The position numbers and the translations under genes were made by a program. From the NCBI GenBank assembly GCA_003427395.1, contig BFEA01000204.1:1126624-1181452 (forward strand): 54,829 bases of DNA, written 5' to 3'. Every line of letters begins with the position of its first letter. Position 1 is the first letter of the stretch. The notes below the pieces were generated by a model. It ran no database searches. It was given only the letters and a program-made list of their open reading frames with translations, and was not told the DNA's origin. Shown here one piece after another: positions 41,861 through 52,014 of the stretch. This stretch comes from Chara braunii (Eukaryota > Streptophyta > Charophyceae > Charales > Characeae).

Positions 41861-42657
41861 TGGGCTCATCAAGCCCTTGCCGATTCCTGAAGGTCCTGGT
41901 CAAAGTGTGTCCATGGACTTCATGGATACTCTTGTGACCAGTAAGTCTGGAAAAAGGCACATCTTCGTGATAGTGGACCGCTTTACTAAGTATGCAAGAC
42001 TTATCACTATGCCAAAAACTGCTAAAACTGACTATGTCATCAAACTGTTTCTGGATAACTGGGTCAGGATTTTGGACTACCTACGTCGATAGTAAGTGAC
42101 AGGGATGCAAGGTTTACCAACGAACTATGGCATGCGACAGCTGAACAAATGGGTACCAAGCTCCAAATGACGTCAGGGAACCACCGTGAGTCAAATGGCC
42201 AGGCAGAACAGATGAACAGGTTAGTACAACACCTGCTTCGGCATTATATTAAGCCACGTCAGGATGACTGTGATGAGAAGTTACCTCTCGTCGCCAGCTT
42301 GTACAACAATGCTGTGCACAGTGCTACTGGTATGACTCCCAACCAGCTGCACCTTGGTTGGAAGCCCAAAACTGCACTTGACTTTCTGCTACCCGAAAGG
42401 CAACCCACTGCAACACCTGGCAGCATAGAGTTTGCTGTTAATTATGAATGGATGCTGCAACAGGCTGTCGAACATATTAAAAAGTCTCAGGATGCTATGA
42501 TCGCATCTGAGAATAAACATAGACGGCCCTCTAACTTTCAGGTAGGTGATACAGTCTGGGTAAAGTCATTTGAACTAGGCCAAGGCTTGGGGATTTCACG
42601 TAAACTGATGCCACAGTACTTGGGGATTTCACGTAAACTGATGCCACAGTACTTTGG
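41861..42657 (+). pseudogene. B2 integrase core
   Basis: PIPEGPGQSVSMDFMDTLVT gives the first catalytic Asp. After a frameshift near 42080, VSDRDARFTNELWHATAEQM and then ESNGQAEQMNRLVQHLLRHY give the other two acidic positions. The C-terminal domain has VGDTVWVKSFELGQG. LGISRKLMPQY is repeated because of a 33-bp tandem duplication, and the frame then enters unrelated LTR sequence. The zinc-binding module is missing. Confidence 0.8.
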
Positions 42658-43571
42658 GCCCTCACTAGCCTTGACTCAGAGCCCAGCCTACTCTACTCGC
42701 CTATCCTACCTATAGTTGTGTTCACGCAACAGGCTCACTTCGACTCTCGAAGACCAATGTACATGATGTCAACACCATAGCTGACCTCTCTTCATGCACC
42801 AGGTACGTATCTCGTCACCCTCATCAGACCTTGTTACCCCATACTTCGTCTCCTTCCCTGAAGACCGCCAGATCGCCCACTGACCCCCTGGCGCCCAACA
42901 GCCCGGCTATGGCTGCCTGCGCCCCGCTGCCCTGCAGCGCCCCACTTCACCTCTACACGCCCCGTCAGCGCCCCTGGCAGCAGCGCAGCCTCAAGAAGTA
43001 GCGCAGCAGCACTTCCTCATTGCCTACGCAAGCCAGAATGCCTGGCCTGGGCTGCCTCACTTCCTATATGGAAGTGGCAGCCTCCTGGATGCTGCGTGTG
43101 ACCTGGCTGGAAGCTTCCAGTAGCTTCTGGTTGGCCTCGGACCCTGTGCCCAGGCCCGAGACTACAGTTGAGGGCCTGGGCCCCTTTACAGTTGGGCACG
43201 GCCCGAGTCTCCGAACTTGGCCTGTTTGCTGCATCTCTGCAGGGCTCCCAGGTAGGTGCGTAGACAACACTGCTTTTGCCTAGGCCGATGGCCTGCTTCT
43301 CACTGTATCGGCCCTGCTTTGTGTGTATGTGCCCAAGCGCAACTGTCAAGGCCTGGACCAACTGTACGATGCAGCTTAGTGGGGCTCACATGTCCACTCA
43401 ACCAACTAGCGTGCTGCAAGAGCCTGAATACCCACATCTGAAAGTGTCGACTTTTGGCCTTTGACGAATATTCAGGCCCTCCTTCACTTAGGGCGGGCAC
43501 TTGACTTGCTGGGGGCCTTTGCCCAGAACATGTGATGTCTGATAGGGCCCCGTGAGGGCTTGTTCCTCGCA
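42658..43571 (-). repeat. LTR fragment G (5' part missing on plus strand)
   Basis: Collinear with the solo LTR at 52015-53056 (CAGGTACGT, CCCGGCTATGGC, CTTCCTATATGGAAG, CTTAGGGCGGGCAC, CTCGCA end). It lacks the first 250 bp or so, including the TGCAAGG end. It joins the truncated integrase of B2. The conserved TGACGTCA is TGATGTCA here (42764-42771). Confidence 0.75.
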
Positions 43572-43698
43572 TTTGGTACAGAATTTCGATGTGACCCTGA
43601 GGCAAAAGTTGTTCAATTTATTTCTTTGCATAACAATTTTTTTTTTCAGAGCGTTCGATTTTTTCTTTCTTTTCTTGTTTTTTGCTGGGACGTACTTT
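43572..43698 (-). repeat. R1 copy, inverted
   Basis: Reverse complement of the R1 core (GACCCTGAGGCAAAAGTT) with T-rich flanks and GCTGGGACGTAC. It lies exactly between LTR fragment G and LTR E. Confidence 0.65.
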
Positions 43699-44632
43699 TG
43701 CGAGGCTCAAGGCCTCAGTAAGCCCTACTGGGCCCTGTTTAAGCAAGAACGGCCGCTCTAAGTGAAGGCGGGCCTGACAAGTGACGAGGGGCCTATTTTG
43801 GGTTTTGACGCAGCTGGGAAATTCAGGCAGTTGCGCAGCGCCAGTTGGTTGAAGAGCCCGGGCCTTGCCTGCCTTTTTCCAAATGTATCTGAGGCAGGCC
43901 CTGGGCCAGCCACGGGGCCTGAACTGAACACAGCCCGTTGGCAGGTCGACACGGGTAACCACCCCAGGCCGTGTGGAGGATTCCCTAGGACAGGGGCTCA
44001 GCCACTTGGGGCCTACCGGAAGCTTTCGTGGGGAGGCCCAGGCCAGCCAGGCAGATCACGACTGGCAGCCTCATTCCATAAAGGAAAGGGCCTGGCTGCT
44101 GGCTGGACATTCGGGCACTCGCTGCTTATGCGCAAGCGCTACTGCGCTAGCTGCTGAAGCGAGTGCCTACGCGCTCACGAGCAAGCAGGGAAGAAGCAGG
44201 CAGCCATAGCCGAGCTAACCTGCGCATTCCTGGATGGGGCGCATGGTGGTCCTTGGGTGCAGGTGGCATCTGTGTGGAGGATCGAGGTTGTGAGTGCAGC
44301 GAGGGACATACCTGGTGCTTGATGCGAACGACATTGGTCGAGATCTGCACGTACTTCGGGAAGCTGTTGACGTCACCAGCGGCATTGTAGATAGGCTAGA
44401 CAGGATCTGCCATTCGTAGACTGGACACTGAGCGCCAGATAGGGATTCGACATTGGTTCATTGTTGATGACGATGAGACTATTCCAACATTGTCACTTGT
44501 GAGCTTCTGCTGTGCTCTTATTTGGTGGAACTCGAGTTGCAATTCTGTTTTTGGTTCGAGGTCAAGACTATCTGGTTTCATGTATGATGCTGCTTGGTTT
44601 TGTGGAATTCGCTATCGCTCATTTTCCTTGCA
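43699..44632 (+). repeat. LTR E
   Basis: 934 bp from TGCGAGGCTCAAGG to TTTTCCTTGCA. Inverted relative to the B1 3' LTR and collinear with it. It has TGACGTCA at 44368-44375. It is followed after three bases by TGGTATAAGAG (44636-44646), a changed form of the family's primer site, so this was a 5' LTR of a plus-strand element. Confidence 0.8.
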
Positions 44633-46788
44633 TTTTGGTATAAGAGTTGTGTTACGTTGCGCTAATCTGGCGCTTGTATTCTGCTTATACGGTGCATGCA
44701 CGTGGGTAGCTGGGTGAGCGACCGTGGGTAGTGTGCAGTGAGGAGGGCGATGGCAAGCAGGCGACCCACGTGGAGAGGGGTATCGCCAGGAAGGTTGAGT
44801 GGTGATATACGACTCTATCTGCAACTGTTTGTCAGTTGTTAGTCAAGTCTGAAAGAACTAAATAATAAAAAATAAAAAATAATGTTCCCTGCAGAGATGT
44901 ATGCTGAATGGCTGTTTATCTAATTATGCCACGGCGAACAGTTGCCGAAATCCCCTCTCTCCCTGTATCCTTCTTGAGTTGTCACTTTGTGTCAACGACC
45001 TGAGCATCTGGTTGAGCAGCGTGTCTGAAGGTGTGCAATCCGGCCCACCCCTGTGCCCCAAGTCAACGCCGAACCTGCCAGCCCTTGCACATTATTTACC
45101 CTCGCATGCAACGAGCCTTACACCCGGTTTGATCTGGCTGATCAGAAGGCATTTAAGGAGATCACCGTAACTCAGGAATTATTTAACATCGCAGACAAGA
45201 CGGCGATCACAGCCAGAATCAACATCGAATCCCCGCCTGAAATATTTAAAGACGGCCTAGTAAGTGTCTGTTCAAAGGGCTGGCATGCCCTGCATGACCT
45301 CTATTGTGCATCAACAGAACCAAGTGCGAGGCATAGGCCTCGATAAGCCCTACTGGGCCCCTATTTACAACAGGTCGGCCGTCCTAAGTGAAGGCAGGCT
45401 TGACAGACGACAAGGGGCCTATTTTGGACTACTTCGCAACTGAGGGAAATCAGGCAGTTGCGCAGCGCCAGTTGGTTGACGGCGCCCAGGCCCTGGCCTC
45501 CTTTACCGATGTATTTAAGTCAGGCCATGGGCGAGATACGCAGGATAGGCCCAACTCAGACAGCGGGCAGATGGGCACGGGTAACTGTCGGTGGCCCTGG
45601 GTCTGATTCGTTTGGTCTGAGGCTCAGCTTCCCTGGGCCTACCGGAAGCTTCCGGGCAGGGGCCCAGCGCAGCCAGGCTGCATGCAAGCAGGCTGGCCAC
45701 TTCCATTTAGGAAAGGGCCAGCCCACACATTGGACATTCGGGCACTGGCTGCATGCTGCGCTAATGTTGGCCAGGCTCACGCGCTCACGGGCGAGCTGGA
45801 AGGAGTAGGCAGCCATAGCCGAGCTGCGTTGCTGTATGCTGGATGGGGCACATGGTGGTCCTTGGGTGCAAGTGGCATTTGTGAGTTGGGGAACGAGGTT
45901 GTGAGTGATACGAGAGACATACGTGGTGCTTGACGCGTGCGGCATTGGCCGATGTCTGCTCGTACTTGGGAAGGTATTGATGTCATCAGCGGCATTGTAG
46001 TCTAGGCTAGATAGGATCTGCCATTCGTAGTCTGGGTGCCGAGTGCCAGATAGGATATCAACATTGGTTCTTCGTTGATGATGATGAGACTATTCCAGCA
46101 TTGTCAATTATGAGCTTTTGGTGTGCTCTTATTTGGTGAAACTCGTGATGCAATTCTGCTTTTGGTTCGAGGTCGCGACTATCTGGTCTCATGTGTATGA
46201 TGCTGTTTGATTGCTGAAGTTCCCTATTTCTCATCTTCCTTGCACAAGGACTTGCGGCAAAGCATGCGTGTACTAGTCCCAGCGGGTTGGCATGGTGACC
46301 GTGACCCAAGTGCTTCGGCCAGGGCCCTTCAGAGGCATCACCCGTCTCCCACCAGCTTGCTGCCCCGGAAGAATGTCGACTCTCAAGGTTGAGTGCTCGC
46401 GACACCTCACATCGAGAGGACTCTCAAGACAAAACTCACTTCCTCACGGTAAGAAGCAATGAAGAGGGTAGATAAGGAAGGAGGCAGCGTACCTCATAAT
46501 GCTGCCCCCAACCACAGATTTCTCACCGGCAACCTGATGTGCATTTATGATGACCGGTCTTTGCCTCGGCACAACCCACAGCAGAATGCAGTTCCACCTC
46601 GCTTAAATGCCACATCAGCGAGCTCTCATCATCCAGCGTACACCCCTAATGTCACCACATAGCTTCCTGGCTCGCCCACACGACCCTGGGCCGCCTTATG
46701 CCCAACGCCTAAGCTTTATCAATGCCCCACACCTCATGCGAAGCACCGAACAGCTATTGCGAAGAACCAATGAGCGCAGTTTGAACCA
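44633..46788. other. Leaders of units E and F joined
   Basis: From 44633 to about 44820 is the presumed leader of E. From about 44821 the sequence is the leader of a minus-strand element (unit F), homologous to the B1 leader, reaching the primer site at 46789. It is interrupted by the solo LTR at 45325-46244. No coding sequence of either element remains. Confidence 0.6.
45325..46244 (+). repeat. Solo LTR nested in unit F leader
   Basis: 920 bp from TGCGAGGCATAGGCC to CATCTTCCTTGCA. CAAG lies on both sides (45321-45324, 46245-46248). The homologous B1 leader near 38000-38030 has no insertion at this point and so represents the empty site. The conserved TGACGTCA is TGATGTCA (45978-45985). Confidence 0.85.
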
Positions 46789-46800
46789 GCTCCGATACCA
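46789..46800 (-). other. Unit F primer-binding site
   Basis: The minus strand reads TGGTATCGGAGC, three bases from the LTR end TTCCTTGCA. Identical to the sites of elements A and D. Confidence 0.85.
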
Positions 46801-46803
46801 AAT

Positions 46804-47806
46804 TGCAAGGAAAATGAGCAATAGCGAGATGACAATATTCAGATTGCACAATCACATTGAAAGCCGGATCGTATCAGAGTGTTCAGAAAGTAGCATTGTA
46901 CCAATATGACACCAATGGAGAATAGTAGCACTGAAAGCCAATGTCAATGAGAGCTTGCTCTTGTCACCACCAACATATGTATCCAGTCCCTATCTCCCTA
47001 CTTGGCGCTCGGCGCCCAGCCTACTCCCTACACAGCTACTACTAGCCTACTAATTGACAATGCAACTGTTGACGTCAGCAGCCTCTGAAGTACTTGAAGA
47101 TGTCGCCCATGCAGAACCGTCGCCAATACCAGGTATGTGCCCTCACATCATCATCATCATCATCCTTCTCTCTCTCCCTTGACTCTCTCCCACGTCTTCC
47201 CTTGTTGTACACCAGACGACCACCCCTGTGCCTCACTGTACATCCAAGCCCGCCAGCTATGGAGGCTGGGCTATGGCGCTGCCCTCAGCAGCGCCCTCCT
47301 CCTTGCACGACCGCACGTGCTTGCACCTCGCCTCTCAGCGCTAGCAGCAGCCCATGAGCTTCAGCTCCAGCAGCGCTGCCGCCAGCATGCGAGTGCCCGA
47401 ATGAGCTGCCAGCCAGCGAGCTCTTTCCTATATGGAAAAGAGCTGGCCTGGCTTTGCAGCCTGGCTGCCCTGAGCCGGGGCCCAGAAGTTTCCGGTAGGC
47501 CCCAAGGTGCTGCACCTCTGGTGCAGCTACTGGGCCTCATTCGGTTGGGCCTCCCAACTGTCTGTGTATGAGGCTGTGAATCTTGCCCAGGGCCTGTGCT
47601 TTCAGAAAGGCCTAGAAGGCCTGGGAATTTCCACGCTGCTCGGCCTGTGTTTTCCTTCAACCAACTGGCGCGACGAAACTGCCTGGACCCGAAATACGAA
47701 ATTGACAGCCAAGGGCCTCTCGTAAGTTGTTAGGCCCGCCTTCGCTTAGGGCGGGCACATTTGCAGCAGGGGCCCCTTAGGCCTGCTGAGGACCCAGATC
47801 CTCGCA
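46804..47806 (-). repeat. LTR F (5' LTR of a minus-strand element)
   Basis: 1003 bp from TGCAAGGAAAATGAGCAATA to ATCCTCGCA on the plus strand, with TGACGTCA at 47070-47077, CCAGGTATGT at about 47130 and CCCGCC-loop-GGCGGG at about 47731-47753. (CAT)n near 47148 is variable in the family. Confidence 0.82.
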
Positions 47807-47966
47807 AATGCATGAGACCAAGAAAAAGCCTGAGTGAGAAGAAGAAAGGGTAGATGCAAACCATGCTGCTCTGACCATACCCCCTCCTCGATCCCCAAGA
47901 AAAAGAGAAGGTAGTGTGAACTCGAATCAGGCTTGGGTGGCTGTAAATGACATGTCTTGTATGAAG

Positions 47967-48593
47967 CAGTGCTAAATACCCGGTCTGACCGGGGGGTCCA
48001 CCCCCAACCGGAACCAGGCCGGTGGGACCGGCCGGTCGACCGGTTCGGTTGCCCACCGGCGGCCTACAGCGCATTACAGGAAAAAGGCCGAAACAAACTT
48101 TTTTTGGGCCAGGAGGCCCCCACAGAGGTTGTGGGGGCCTCCTGGCCCAAAAAAAATCCGAACCGGGTAGCGCAAGCCCGCCTATGTGCATCCAAAACGG
48201 CGGCCTCTCCGGACCGCTGATCAAGGCAGATCGGCGACCCAGATGAGGCCGCCGTTTTGAAAGTTGGAGGGAGGGCGGCCCTCCTCGGTTTCCCGCCTTT
48301 CAGAGAGAGAGAGTGCCGTCCCACCGCCACTTCGAGTTGCCGGTCGCCGTCTCGAGTTGCCCGTCGCCGTCGTCGCTCGTGGCAGCTCCCATCGTCGCCT
48401 CCTCGTCGTCGTCGTGGCCCGTGGCAGCTCTCGTCGCTGTCCTCCTCGTCTTTATCGTCTCCCGTGGCTGTCGCCAGCGGCTCCCGTCGCCGTCCGTGGC
48501 CAGCAGCGCCCGTCGCGGAGGTTAGTGGCCATTCTCTTCTTCTTGTTCTTCTTGTTCTTCTTCCTTTCTTCTTCTTCACCCAAGCTTACCACT

Positions 48594-48676
<83 letters not shown>

Positions 48677-48888
48677 TTCTTTCTTTTTTTTCTTTTTTTT
48701 CCCTTCTTCTTCTTCTGGTGCTGCTGCTGCCACGTGGCCGAGAACGCCACATGCCATCCCGGCTTCTTCTTCTTCTTCCTTTCTTCTTCTTCTACTTTTT
48801 TTTCTTCTTCTTCGTCTTCTTCTTCTTCTTCTTCTTCTTCTTCTTCTTCTTCTTCTTCGTCTTCTTTCTCCTGCTTCTAACTAGTTCC

Positions 48889-48961
<73 letters not shown>

Positions 48962-49286
48962 TTGTTGCCAGAAAGCCAGATACGTTGTTGCCAACGCCCG
49001 TGTTTGCTGAAACCAGACCACCACAACCCCCCCTAACCCCCGACCCCAAACCCCTGAAAACCCCCCCCCCCCCCCCCCCCCAGAAAAAAAGTTCTCTGAT
49101 CAAAGTTTTCTTTGCGGATTTGGGGAGATCTCGGCGAGCGCAGTCCAACCATGATTTCAAAAAAAAAAATAAAAAAAAATTGACCCATTTTTGGGCCCAA
49201 CCGGAATTCCGGTTGGACCACCGGGGATTCAACTGGCCCGGTTGGGACCGGGCTGATCCAACCGGCCGGTTGCCGGCACAGCCCTG
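47967..49286. mobile_element. hAT-like non-autonomous DNA transposon
   Basis: The 1320-bp insert is flanked by GTATGAAG (47959-47966 and 49287-49294), an 8-bp target duplication typical of hAT elements. The ends read CAGTGCTAAATACCCGG and, in reverse complement, CAGGGCTGTGCCGGC: short CAG[GT]GCT termini with CCGG-rich subterminal repeats. Inside are two (GA)n tracts (48599-48673, 48893-48956), a (TTC)n tract (about 48760-48870), a C17 run and a perfect hairpin. There is no transposase: frames in it are low-complexity. It sits in the first unit of a tandem duplication upstream of the VASt gene. Confidence 0.82.
48099..48155. repeat. Perfect 26-bp inverted repeat (hairpin)
   Basis: Left arm 48099-48124 (TTTTTTTGGGCCAGGAGG...) and right arm 48130-48155 are perfect reverse complements with a 5-base loop. 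It lies inside the hAT-like element near its left end. Confidence 0.9.
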
Positions 49287-49690
49287 GTATGAAGTGTATA
49301 TTAGCAAAAACGTCTAATTTTTGGAACGCTAGCATTACTGGTGGACTGGCCTGCTTGGTTACCTGGTTCATGACTTTGGCACGGAAGGGCTTGCTGTGGG
49401 TTCTACAAGACATGATGGAACCGGTGGGTATGTTGTGTCCGTGCAATGCAAATGTATATGATGCATCATTGTGGGGCTGGCTGTAAATGACATTTCTTTT
49501 GTGAACTGGACGTGAGCAAAGACTACTGCTATTTTTAGAAGGCTAGTATCACTGGCCAAGTGACCTGTTTGGTTTGCTGGTTGATGACTTGGGCACAGTT
49601 GGGCTTGCTGTGGTGTCTCCTCGACTTGTTGAAACCGGTGGGTATTGTGTGTCCTTGCAATATAAATGTGTATGACGCGTCATTGCATTG
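49287..49690 (+). repeat. Tandem duplication upstream of the VASt gene
   Basis: The unit of about 210 bp starting GGCTGTAAATGACAT occurs at about 47938-47966 plus 49287-49477 (split by the hAT-like element) and again at about 49478-49690. Shared landmarks are CTTGCTGTGG, AACCGGTGGGTAT, and TGTATATGATGCATCATTG versus TGTGTATGACGCGTCATTG. Probably intron or upstream sequence of the gene that follows. Confidence 0.7.
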
Positions 49691-51415
49691 TGTTGTGTGG
49701 GATTTTCAAAAAAAGGAGACATTCGACTGGGCCTGGCACTGTTTGGAAGGGTGAACAACAACAGCAACAATGGACAATGCAGCAACATGATATTGGACGG
49801 GGTATCGCCCGTGCGAGCGGGGCCTTCTGCTTCATTGACTCCAGTATCCACATCATCAGCACAAGAAACTCCATCCAGCTCGTCCTCTCCAGATGAATCA
49901 GATGTATCTGCTGCTTCAACCGATCTTGAATCTCCTTCCACGGTGGGCCTCTGGTCCTCTCTCCTATCAACCCCATTCTCCTTAGCTCGGAGCATCTCCT
50001 CGTTGACTCCAATGCCGATGATTTCCCCAAAGAATGTACCGGCTTCCGAGGAACCAGCAGCTGGTTCCTGGCACCGGTCCAGGACTGTCAGCAGCCTGGA
50101 AGGGTCCAGTTCAGCGATTTCCTTCAGTGGTCCTCTCAGCAATGGACCATTGACACCCCGCTGTTCTGTCCCTACTCCCACCACTCCAGGTGTCAGTGGC
50201 ACACCACGTGGCACTTCGGTTAGCCAACAAGGGGCTTCAACAAGTTCTGCTGCTAAGACAGTACGAGAAGGGTGCTCGGGAGAGATTACCTCTCTCAGGG
50301 GATCTCCTTTGCTCTGTGCAGATAGCCTACCAGTGTTCTTTGACAGCCATGGTGCCACAACGGAGCTTACTGTCACCAACCCTAGACTGCTTGGAGATGG
50401 AGGAGAGACCATGCCCCCCCCTCTGTGTGGTGGTGTTCTAATTGACCGCAAGTATCACATAAGCTGTAGAAAGATGAATGGGTTGCTCTTCAGCCCGGTT
50501 TCAGAGATGCTAGATGAACAGAGGATAGCGATGCAGATGCGGCCGATCGAGGATGGACCATGGCAGAGGACAGAAGATGGTTGCATTTCCCGCAAAGTGA
50601 TATACATGACTGGGGCTGGATCTATTGTCAAACCGGCCAAGGCTGTTGAGACACAGACTTATGTTAAGGCTGATACAATGGGGTACGTCGTAAACACCAG
50701 CGTCATCACTCCAGATTTGCCCTATGGGTCAACCTTTGCCATTGATATGCAGTTCTGCATATTTCCTATGAAGGCCCCAGCGATGGCTGCACCTGCTGGG
50801 GTGGTTGGAAGTGACTCTGATGCTGGGGGTGACATGTGCAGACTCCGCATCTCTTGGCAAAGTCGTTTTTTCCAAAGCTCGCTCGTTAAGGGGATTATTG
50901 AGAAGAACACAAAAGTGGGGCTGGAAAGAACATACGAACAGTTTGCGGAAATTCTGAGCAAATATGCGACACCTGCGAAAAAGAGGGGTGGAGTTGACTT
51001 GTTCTCAGCCTCCTCTGCAGAGGACCTTGGCAGCCAGAAAACAAACCCAGAAACTACATGGGACTATTTGGGACTGTGCTTTGCTATTGTGTCCCTGATG
51101 TGGCTGATTTTCATCTCCGCCCATATCTCAAGGGTCGGTTCAAAATCGCGGCAAGGACTTGAGTTCTGGGGTGTTGACCTTCCAGATTCAGTCCTTGAGT
51201 TTATCTACACTGCTGTCACCGTTCTTGTTACAGAGAGGGTACTCTTCAAAGTGGCAGCACTTCTGCATGCTCGTTCATCTAAGAGTGAGTACACTAAGGT
51301 TCCTTCACCCAATCCTGATGAACCCGGTGAATTCAATGTATACAGCCTTTGTCTCTTCTTTATTGTCAATTGTTGTTGCTCTGGGGTTGCTTTTATGCAT
51401 TGTACGTGGGAATGA
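49688..51415 (+). CDS. VASt-domain membrane protein, 3' part (VAD1/GRAM family)
   Basis: An open frame of 575 codons starting at TTG, not ATG; the first in-frame ATG is at 49787 (MILDGVSPVRAG). Residues 40-230 are Ser/Pro/Thr-rich. Residues about 250-425 form a VASt domain: KYHISCRKMNGLLFSPVSEM, then GCISRKVIYMTG, then VVNTSVITPDLPYGSTFAID and LVKGIIEKNTKVGLERTYEQ. VASt is a START-like lipid- or sterol-binding fold. Family members (plant VAD1, animal GRAMD1/Aster, yeast Lam) carry an N-terminal GRAM domain and a membrane anchor at ER contact sites. A strong hydrophobic helix lies at about 457-480, with weaker ones at 504-525 and 551-570. No GRAM domain is visible upstream, so exons are missing: they may lie beyond the transposon-filled region, or the gene may be truncated. 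An acceptor near 49783 is possible. Confidence 0.85.
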   Translation: MCCVGFSKKGDIRLGLALFGRVNNNSNNGQCSNMILDGVSPVRAGPSASLTPVSTSSAQETPSSSSSPDESDVSAASTDLESPSTVGLWSSLLSTPFSLARSISSLTPMPMISPKNVPASEEPAAGSWHRSRTVSSLEGSSSAISFSGPLSNGPLTPRCSVPTPTTPGVSGTPRGTSVSQQGASTSSAAKTVREGCSGEITSLRGSPLLCADSLPVFFDSHGATTELTVTNPRLLGDGGETMPPPLCGGVLIDRKYHISCRKMNGLLFSPVSEMLDEQRIAMQMRPIEDGPWQRTEDGCISRKVIYMTGAGSIVKPAKAVETQTYVKADTMGYVVNTSVITPDLPYGSTFAIDMQFCIFPMKAPAMAAPAGVVGSDSDAGGDMCRLRISWQSRFFQSSLVKGIIEKNTKVGLERTYEQFAEILSKYATPAKKRGGVDLFSASSAEDLGSQKTNPETTWDYLGLCFAIVSLMWLIFISAHISRVGSKSRQGLEFWGVDLPDSVLEFIYTAVTVLVTERVLFKVAALLHARSSKSEYTKVPSPNPDEPGEFNVYSLCLFFIVNCCCSGVAFMHCTWE

Positions 51416-51469
51416 ATAAGTTGTGCTCTCTATGTCTCTCCTTGGGGGGTCGGGGGGGCTGGGGGCGAG

Positions 51470-51550
<81 letters not shown>

Positions 51551-52014
51551 GGGGCTTAATGTTTGGGCGTGTGGGGTTGTATGCGCTGTGTAGCTGCTGT
51601 GGCGCATGCTTCCCATTTGGCCTATGAGTGACTGAATGAATCTGACTTTAGTTTCTTCTCAAAACATCTTCTCTTTCCCTTTTTCTGGAGTGAAATTATA
51701 ACAAACGCCTTAATGGTTAATTGTTGCTGAACGGGCGATCTGGTCTGGCTGCTCTTTGTCAAAGCAGTTTCAACATTCAGTTCTTGAGTTTCATGACATG
51801 TGCAGTGACCCACACAGTTGCAGTCTGAGATTCCTGCAGTTTTCTGAGTACTGCTGTCTGTTTATTTGCCGAAGGTTTCCGAGTTTGTGTGAATTTTGCT
51901 GTATTGCCTGTGTGACCAAGACTCTAATGTATGCTTGCTTTTCCCGTGAGCTAAGCCTGCTCTCATTGTGTGTTTCCTCTGTGCTGGGAGGGGTTAAACA
52001 GTAAATAGGGATAG
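51416..52014 (+). other. 3' flank of the VASt gene with (GA)n tract
   Basis: Probably 3' untranslated and downstream sequence. An uninterrupted (GA)n tract lies at 51472-51547, only about 60 bp after the stop codon. No further frame is supported and no clear polyadenylation signal was identified. Confidence 0.5.

Larger units (their letters stand above)
38514..42657 (+). mobile_element. Element B2: internally deleted relative of B1
   Basis: Plus-strand order: gag (from the ATG at 38514), CCHC, protease, RT fingers, then directly the integrase core. The RT palm, RNase H and integrase HHCC module are missing. Both LTRs are absent: the 5' side starts about 110 bp before gag, and the 3' side is cut at about 42657 where an LTR fragment in the opposite orientation begins. 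It also carries a suspected assembly duplication at 40986-41421 and a 33-bp tandem duplication near 42587-42652. Confidence 0.85.

Noticed and set aside
48064-48884. Frames rich in Arg, Glu or Ser within the hAT-like element (possible transposase)
   Set aside because: Compositionally simple, driven by GA, TTC and CGTCG repeats; no hAT dimerisation or catalytic motifs.
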